Assembly (NCBI GenBank): GCA_964549595.1
Contig: CAZJWK010000084.1
Location: 1 to 12,837 of the forward strand
Length of the DNA stretch: 12,837 nt
Origin: CAZQQN01 sp964549595
GTDB lineage: Bacteria > Bacteroidota > Bacteroidia > CAILMK01 > CAYYUA01
Direction: 5' to 3'
Position numbers and translations under genes: made by a program. The stretch's first letter is position 1. Every line of letters starts with the position of its first letter. The notes beneath the pieces are model-generated. The model saw only the letters and a program-made list of their open reading frames with translations, was not told where the DNA came from and made no database searches. Positions 8,701-12,837 of the stretch are shown here, piece after piece.

Positions 8701-8741
8701 ACCACCTTACCCAAGAAGACCTGGAAATGTTATTGAATTAA
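5715..8741 (+). CDS. SNF2-family DEAD/DEAH-box helicase (Swi2/Snf2 ATPase)
   Basis: This large (1008-residue) cytoplasmic ATPase is of the Swi2/Snf2 superfamily, whose members translocate on double-stranded DNA and remodel protein-DNA complexes; bacterial RapA, which recycles RNA polymerase, is one example. The C-terminal half carries all core motifs: Walker A DDMGLGKT (K547), Walker B DESQ at 672-675, TGTPIEN from 700, and in the second RecA lobe LISLKAGGVGLNL and QAINRAHRIGQ (944-954). A polar insertion of about 40 residues (roughly 557-599) separates Walker A from motif Ia. The first 500 or so residues are not recognisable to me and show no zinc-finger cysteines. No ATG starts the frame; TTG at 5715 sits just after the promoter, with TTG 5721 as an alternative. 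It is transcribed alone, between its own promoter and terminator. The physiological role is unknown. Confidence 0.93.
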   Translation: MNLHIQTDKPFKLVYTLTLNSPVGPVIEPYVVQLNEKGLPTLSYQRIHQTNIQNFDNGLTSQDYELVELMDQYSHETLARKFSRKKNRPVDFLNKELTEEILKNQIRPYIEIRLRKILRLIHHHEGLYLNGRSGNPTWKWLNIVQNPASVLFHFRKNEEGTRYYPTIKSNGELIKLANAHAHIIVFEPCWLLVNQSIYHFSHPLNGKKIKPFLNKWYLQIPHKAEPEFYKKFIPQIIENYQVEAKGFDILKPKINPYPVLKLTKDLSGLPAFLLTFQYGEVAFYAENPKKVYVYLEKHENKYQYFKVERSRSWEQQILQKLKDEGLSSPVSNHLYPTDKHGNDNYTDKDYYFQYHHIVKWLNDHNEALERAGIAIQQELEQTSFFLGNPVLQLEVQESSNDWFDIHAMVYFGDEVVPFKQFKNHILNGIREFTLPSGKIAILPDEWFTEYPDFLKFAKEGHEDDTLKLKKHHYQLLNNVKGGQDKGIGKQYIDTLKNLDPEETPAPELPNTLNVQLRNYQQTGYSWLYFLKQNHFGGCLADDMGLGKTLQVLTLLLKEKEESNPGKVQTFRQDGQLDLFLSPLSGIVQQKNSSPKKGSSMSLIIMPSSLIHNWKAEILKFTPQLSCLQYTGNNRHESLQYFSHYDIILTTYGLVRNDIEYLKDFDFNYVVLDESQIIKNPSAKTAKVVKRLSGQNRLVLTGTPIENTLTDLWSQMAFLNPGLLGGYQFFKKEYVYPIEKKNDETKRDKLRTLIKPFLLRRTKEEVTKELPSLTEKTHFCEMSKAHEKEYERIKSYYRNQIMQSIEKEGFQKSQFMILQGLTQLRLASNHPGLVNEDFDQDSGKFNEIIHKVESVANENHKILIFSQFVRHLNYFKEYLDNQNMGYSMLTGDTKNREKIINEFREDPSKQVFLISLKAGGVGLNLVEADYVFITDPWWNPAAESQAINRAHRIGQDKSVISYKFITRGTIEEKILKLQEKKSALVRDIITANQNLNNHLTQEDLEMLLN

Positions 8742-8799
8742 TTTCAGGGTATTGGGTCGGGGACAAACCATCAATGGCAAATAAAGGTATTTACTTCAC

Positions 8800-8822
8800 A
8801 AAAAGCGAATAACCGCTTTTTT
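8800..8822 (+). terminator. Rho-independent terminator after the SNF2 helicase gene
   Basis: The arms AAAAAGCG (8800-8807) and CGCTTTTT (8814-8821) form an 8-bp stem around a 6-nt loop and end in a T run, 58 nt after the stop codon. The GC core is only three pairs. The structure is symmetric enough to work on either strand, so it could also stop minus-strand transcripts leaving the TonB receptor gene. Confidence 0.75.
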
Positions 8823-9128
8823 GACAATCCAGCCATTTTGACGTCAATTTCAGATCTCCTGACCGCTTAATAGATAAGTTGCTATATTTCTGCGTTTCAG
8901 ATTATATAAGCGCGTAAAAAGCCGATGTCCTATTTGAGTTGCTACCCCATTTATTTTTGCCCTAAAGATGAGCTTTTTTACCTTCTCACTTCAATCCTAC
9001 CTAAGGGGGTGGTTAATACACCCCCTAATCAAAGAAACCGGGGCAGATTTAGAGGTTTTGAATACGGATACGGGGACAATTCGTTTACGAACAAGTCAGG
9101 AGTTCTGAAATTTGCACGGATGCCATCC
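8823..9128. other. Gene-poor stretch with a strong hairpin and a small coding-like ORF
   Basis: No confident gene lies here. A perfect 8-bp GC-rich hairpin (AGGGGGTG at 9004-9011, CACCCCCT at 9019-9026, 7-nt loop) lies about 100 nt past the receptor's stop codon but has no T run on either strand. A plus-strand ORF at 8968-9108 encodes 46 residues and ends with a coding-like run containing TGADLEVLNTDTGTIRLRT. It has no recognised family, and its middle coincides with the hairpin. It could be a small gene, a gene tail left by a deletion, or chance. Confidence 0.4.
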
Positions 9129-11356
9129 CTATTTATCCAAATGCCATTTAAGGCCTATGTAAAACCTTCTGGGCTGAAGCGGGCCGTAAGCATAAATGGT
9201 ATCAAAATTTTCGCTAAAAGGATGTTCCGGATCTATCAAAGGAGAATCTTGTGTGTAATTAAACAGATTTTTGACACCCCCGGTAATTTCCCAGTTGTGA
9301 TTTAACGGACGGCTTAATTTTAAATTTTGAATGGTATACCATGAGGATCTTTCCTCCCTGTCAAAAGGAGGTTCAAATTCGGGTAAATGCTGTGGTCCCA
9401 TTACGTTGCCGGTATAAAATACTTTCAGGTTAATAGGGCTTACCTCGTACTGAATATTAAAATTACCGGAAAATACAGGGGTAAAATCTATGGGTTCTCT
9501 TTCTGGTTTTCCGTCCACGTTATTCACTTCATAAGCTTGTTGGTAAGTCCCTCCTATTTTGATATTCAATGGAAACTTGAAGTCATGGCTTAAATTCAGC
9601 GAAATACCCCGGGATATTCCGTACCCTTCAAGGTTCCTGTAAACCACTAAATTCGGATCTACATCATAATTGGGCGTTATTTTGTTCATGAAGTAAGTGT
9701 AGAACATATCAAAATCAATGTTACCGGTTCCCCATTTTTCTACCTGGTAAACATGATTGATGTTAAAGGTTGCATTATAGGATTCCTCAGGGGCTAAGTC
9801 TTCTTTAATTTCCACTTCCCTGGAACCCGTTAATGCTGCATGGTCTTCGGTAAACAAATGGACCTGCCGGAAACCTGATCCCAAGTTCAAGCGGGCATTG
9901 GTCCATTTATCAAATTTATACTTCAAATTAACACGGGGTGAAAAGANNNNNNNNNNAAGATGATGCCGTGTGTTTGATGCCGGTCAAACCGGACACCACT
10001 TAACATAGTGAAATCTTCAGTCACGGACCACTCGTCCTGAAGGAACAGCCCGGGAATGAAGTGGTTGAAACCCGTCTCCGCAGGAGAATTGTCCTCATAT
10101 TTTTCCCATCGGCCGGTTAAACCAGTAAGCAAACTGTGGGTGCCTAATTTTTCAGTCCATACTAAGTTTGTATAGAGGGTGGTTTGGTTAGCCTTGTAAT
10201 ATTCAGTTCCGTAATAACTATCTTGATTGTGCTGACTGTAAGAAAAATCGAACCGGATATCTTCTCCTTTAACCGGTAAGTCGTAATTCCCGATAATTGT
10301 ATAACGCTCAGTTTTAATAGATTCCCCGTAAATACTATCGCTACCCCTTAGTGCATGTTCAAAATCCATGGTTCCCCCTAATCGGGACTCCTTATAATAA
10401 CGGCCCGCGATATTGGCTTCCTTACCATTTTTCCGGTCAAATTCCCACTTATTAAATAGCGATAATCGGTTATTCAAAACTATGTCTGTAAAGTTATCAT
10501 TGTTAAAATCATATTTCTGCTGATTTCTGAAATAATTACCACTTAAAGTGGTGTGTACGTTTTCGCCAATATCCGGTGAAACACTAAGGTCTAAATTCCA
10601 CTCCTTATGAGAGGTATAATAGCTGTTGACATTGACCAGAGGCATGGATTTAGGCTCCTTTGTCCTCACATTGATAACACCTCCCATGGCATTGGTGCCA
10701 TAAAGGGTTGAATTAGGGCCTTTTACGATTTCAATTTGTTTTACCAGGGATTTGGGGATTCCATTGAAACCATAAACGCTGGCCAGGTTGCTCATGATGG
10801 GCATTCCATCAATAAGCATTAAAGTATAAGGGCCTTCCATCCCATTGATCCGAATGGCATTGGTACCACAAACACCACAATTGATTTGTTGCTGAACGCC
10901 GTTCACATTATCAATGGCGTCAATGACATTGTTTACCGGCTCATTTTCCAGAAAATTTTTATTCAGTACCTCCACTTTTACCGGGGATTCTTTTACATAG
11001 TTGGATTGCCTATTGCCAGTAATCACAGTAGCCTCCATTTGAAAAACCGAGCGTTTTAGCCTGAAATGCATAGCAACCGTATCACCGGAAGAAACCTGTA
11101 CTGGCCTGGTTTCTGAGTGAAAACCCACTGAGCTTACTTTTAGGTAGTATCGGCCAGGTTTAAGATTACGGATGGTAAAATGGCCTCCGCTATTAGATGA
11201 AGCACCCTTTTGGGTGTTTTTTACTTTTATTTCCGCATTTTGAAGTGCTTTACCGGCACTGTCGCTTACGGTGCCTCTTATAACCCCGCTTTTTTGTGCT
11301 TCTGTTAACGCAGGAAGAAATATTAACCACAACAAAATTTTGAAAATATGGGACAT
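9129..11356 (-). CDS. TonB-dependent outer-membrane receptor (interrupted by 10 N)
   Basis: This is an outer-membrane active-transport porin energised by TonB-ExbBD; the substrate is unknown. The order is a signal peptide ending near ALTEA (residue 20), a carboxypeptidase-regulatory-like beta-sandwich (about 24-105), a likely TonB box near MEATVITG, and a plug (about 120-232) with RINGMEGPYTLMLIDGMP and KGPNSTLYGTNAMGGVINV, then the 22-strand barrel. The plug holds a Cys pair (C160, C163: NCGVCGTN). The run of N at 9947-9956 splits the frame into an N-part ending HGII and a C-part starting in FSPRVNL. Merging a shared TCTT across it gives HGIIFSPR and one 737-residue frame, normal for the family. 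A consensus promoter precedes it. There is no SusD-like partner, so it is not a glycan SusCD pair; siderophore, heme, cobalamin or metal uptake are all possible. Confidence 0.9.
9947..9956. other. Assembly gap (10 N) inside the TonB receptor gene
   Basis: Ten N form a placeholder scaffold gap. The plus strand ends GGTGAAAAGA on the left and starts AAGATGATGC on the right. The shared AAGA lets the sides be joined with no missing sequence, which restores the receptor's frame and the family motif HGxIFSPR. The true gap is therefore probably zero. Confidence 0.85.
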
Positions 11357-11393
11357 GGCTTACTTTTTCAATTTTCCAAAATAAAATTTTAGG

Positions 11394-11424
11394 CAAATCT
11401 AAAAATATTTTTAAAATATTTCAA
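11394..11424 (-). promoter_or_regulatory. Bacteroidota-type promoter for the TonB receptor gene
   Basis: On the minus strand TTG (11424-11422), a 20-bp spacer and TAGATTTG (11401-11394) match the -33/-7 consensus. Transcription would begin near 11387, leaving a leader of about 30 nt before the ATG at 11356. No Fur-like or other operator was recognised around it. Confidence 0.65.
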
Positions 11425-11645
11425 TAGCTTCTTAAAGATGACTCCTTTCCGCTTAATTACTACTATTTTAGAAAACATACCTACTAAAAAAAGGAAAATT
11501 CGTTTAACTTTGGCTTTCCCTTCGATGGAAAAGTATGTTGAGTAATTTCTGAAAATTTCGATTGAGATCAGGAAAACCTCAATCCGCAAGAATAATATTG
11601 GTTGGTTTGCATGGCCATTGAGGGATTTAAAAGCAGATCGATTCT
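11425..11645. other. Intergenic stretch between the divergent receptor and hydrolase remnant
   Basis: No gene is supported here. On the plus strand TAACTTTG (11505-11512) matches the -7 consensus but lacks a TTG at -33; it could be the old promoter of the hydrolase remnant. An inverted repeat, GATTGAG (11560-11566) and CTCAATC (11578-11584) with an 11-nt loop, lies about 60 bp before the remnant's ATG and has no T run. Confidence 0.4.
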
Positions 11646-11866
11646 ATGAAAAAATGGCCTAAGCCAGTAAGACGAATATTAGCGGGTTTATTCCTCATTG
11701 TGGTTTTGGCAAACCTTTTTGCTTATTACCATGCTTACCAATTCACTCACTATGATAGCCCGTAAACAGCCAAAACAAATGAAGCAAAACAACTCACAAT
11801 CATTCAAAAGCTTAAAATTTGCTTAACCGGCGTTCAAAACCCCAGACCTGTTAATAACCAAACGCC
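11646..11866 (+). pseudogene. N-terminal remnant of an alpha/beta hydrolase
   Basis: The ATG at 11646 opens a basic start and one membrane segment (LAGLFLIVVLANLFAYYHAY, residues 12-31) followed by QFTHYDSP, then an in-frame TAA at 11763-11765. The same frame continues coding-like for 43 more codons, through KTNEAKQLTIIQKLK and GVQNPRPVNNQTP, to a stop at 11895. The anchored N-terminus with AYxHAYxFTH and the later GVxxPRPVN spacing are how a set of Bacteroidota membrane-anchored alpha/beta hydrolases begins. The family's catalytic Ser-Asp-His domain should follow but is absent: homology fades near 11866, where an opposite-strand ORF already ends (11851). I infer a nonsense mutation plus loss of about 80% of the gene. 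The family name rests on remembered N-terminal motifs, not on catalytic residues. Confidence 0.6.
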
Positions 11867-12183
11867 CATAAAGCATCACCGCCAAAAAAGCCAATAAGGG
11901 TATCAAAGAAGACCTTTAAAAGGGTATCCACTTCGTGATTCATGTAGTAATCAATAACCGTATGGTAACCGGGATCATAACGTAGGTGATCAATGAGGGA
12001 AATTTCAGAACAAAGGAAATCGATATTGGAGAAGCGCCGTGTAATGAGGGTATCCTTAGCGTGGCAATCTATTAATTTCTTATGAAGTGCCTGCCTGGCC
12101 ATGCTGTCCTGGTAAAAACGATCTTTGAGAAAATGTTTAAAGCCCTTTTTACTTGTCATAGAACGGAATGTATCCATGACCAT
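11851..12183 (-). CDS. Hypothetical protein, possibly the 3' part of a broken gene
   Basis: This 110-residue ORF begins at ATG 12183 and I do not recognise it. It is polar and mixed alpha in look, rich in His, Tyr and Asp (CHAKDTLITRRF, IDHLRYDPGYH), with a hydrophobic tail (LLKVFFDTLIGFFGG). The same frame stays coding-like upstream of 12183 (ETHYAARNKTDTAQSDYLNN) to a TAG at 12261-12259, preceded by ATG 12291 and ten codons. The original gene may therefore have started at 12291 and been interrupted, or the start may be undetected. Its last residues overlap the end of the hydrolase remnant on the other strand, so the C-terminus may be novel sequence made at a deletion junction. It lies on the same strand 59-167 bp after the MORN-repeat gene and could be co-transcribed with it. 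Confidence 0.45.
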   Translation of the reverse strand: MVMDTFRSMTSKKGFKHFLKDRFYQDSMARQALHKKLIDCHAKDTLITRRFSNIDFLCSEISLIDHLRYDPGYHTVIDYYMNHEVDTLLKVFFDTLIGFFGGDALWAFGY

Positions 12184-12350
12184 TGGTTTGTTGTTGAGGT
12201 AATCGGATTGCGCAGTATCGGTTTTGTTTCGGGCAGCATAGTGGGTCTCAGCGGGACCCTAAGAACGGTGGGGGAGTTTAAAGTACTTCATAAAAAATAG
12301 CATAAAAAAATAAATTATTAGCCAGCAAATTACAAACAAAACCAATTGAA

Positions 12351-12837
12351 TTAATAAAGCAACCCACAAACTATCCTAACTAACTCTCCATTTTTATCCC
12401 AATACCTCCAAACATCATCCTTATTTCCATCTTTAAACTCACCTTCTTCTCGCTTATTTCCATTTTTATACCAATACCTATATTGACCTTCTTTTTCTCC
12501 ATTAACAAAATGAACTTCTTTCCGCTTCATACCCGATTTATACCAATAAACCCATAAGCCCTCTTCTTTATCAAACTTGAAATTTCCCATGGGGTACGCC
12601 ATTTTTCAAAATCATCTCCTGCATTTTACCACCATCATCATACCACCAAGTCCATACCCCTTCTTTTTGCCCATTAAGATATTTTCCAAAATACTGTTTC
12701 TCCCCATTTTCATGAAATGCTTTTTGGAAAATAACATTTTCCTTCTCCTTTTTATACTCAATAAGCTTAGTATTCCCATTATCCCATTCATCATAAGTAA
12801 TAGTATCTTGTCCCGCAGAAGCAGCACTAAATAAAAG
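12351..12837 (-). pseudogene. YwqK/MORN-repeat exported protein, frameshifted and 5'-partial
   Basis: The gene enters from beyond the window end. Its first visible residues, LLFSAASAGQDT, look like the end of a signal peptide. The first frame (12837-12574, 88 codons) contains FHENGEKQYFGKYLNGQKEG and WTWWYDDGGK, then ends at TGA 12573-12571. The repeat pattern resumes in another frame at FDKEEGLWVYWYKSG and runs through YWYKNGNKREEGEFKDG to the TAA at 12351. Together they carry four to five W-x-Y-W-Y-x-N-G-x-K / G-x-F-x-N-G-x-x-x-G units, the MORN-like beta-hairpin repeat of proteins annotated as the YwqK-family antitoxin, whose antitoxin role is poorly supported. One extra or missing base near 12570-12590 explains the break; it may be a real mutation or a sequence error. 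An ATG at 12590 (MGNFKFDK) could begin a shortened product of the second frame. Confidence 0.75.

Noticed and set aside
9004..9026. GC-rich hairpin as the terminator of the TonB receptor
   Set aside because: The stem is good but no T run follows on either strand, and it lies about 100 nt from the stop codon. It is kept only as a structure of unknown role.
8925..9305. 126-residue plus-strand ORF
   Set aside because: Its second half is antisense to the receptor's C-terminus and its first half has no family resemblance; another frame there (8968-9108) looks more protein-like.
11389..11589. 66-residue minus-strand ORF upstream of the TonB receptor
   Set aside because: It is Lys/Phe/Ile-rich as expected of AT-rich DNA, overlaps the receptor promoter and has no motif.
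11763..12261. Stop-codon recoding at the in-frame TAA and TAG
   Set aside because: The two stops differ, no recoding hairpin is visible, and both genes look damaged in other ways, so mutation is simpler.
12577..12834. Plus-strand and second minus-strand ORFs over the MORN gene
   Set aside because: They are other-frame readings of the repeat gene, made of low-complexity Ile/Phe/Pro or Met/Lys runs.
1..12837. CRISPR arrays, tRNA or rRNA genes, IS elements, phage genes
   Set aside because: I looked for spaced repeats, cloverleaf sequences, transposase motifs and terminal inverted repeats and saw none.

Overview
The window looks like chromosomal DNA of a Bacteroidota bacterium, probably of the Cytophagales type. 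It is AT-rich and its genes lack Shine-Dalgarno sites. Several starts are preceded by the phylum's own promoter form (TTG, about 19-21 bp, then TAnnTTTG). It also carries a TonB-dependent receptor with an N-terminal carboxypeptidase-regulatory-like domain and a YwqK/MORN-type exported protein, both common in this phylum. The species cannot be named from the sequence.

Layout. Positions 1-473 hold no intact gene, only a broken minus-strand reading frame that resembles the N-terminus of an MTA/purine nucleoside phosphorylase. Next comes a convergent pair of related amino-acid dehydrogenases: a stand-alone lysine-ketoglutarate reductase of the AASS N-domain type (474-1685, +) and alanine dehydrogenase (1748-2872, -). 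An HtrA/Deg envelope protease (3098-4552, -) with a clear terminator is divergent from dapF (4753-5559, +). A large SNF2-family helicase (5715-8741, +) follows, with its own promoter and terminator. After a gene-poor stretch of almost 400 bp there is a TonB-dependent receptor (9129-11356, -), interrupted by a run of 10 N. The two sides of that run share 4 bases, and merging them restores one open frame, so the gap is probably artificial.

The last 1.2 kb is decayed or damaged. It holds an N-terminal alpha/beta-hydrolase remnant with an in-frame TAA (11646 to about 11866, +), an unrecognised minus-strand ORF whose frame continues upstream across a TAG (11851-12183, perhaps to 12291), and a YwqK/MORN-repeat protein running off the window end and split by a frameshift.

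The genes do not form one pathway. Lysine degradation (LKR), alanine/pyruvate interconversion (Ald) and diaminopimelate/lysine synthesis (DapF) are thematically close but lie in separate transcription units. I see no phage, IS element, CRISPR array, tRNA or rRNA, and no convincing new multi-gene system. The most useful observations are the AASS-type reductase without its saccharopine dehydrogenase partner, the closable assembly gap in the receptor, and the cluster of broken genes at the right end.
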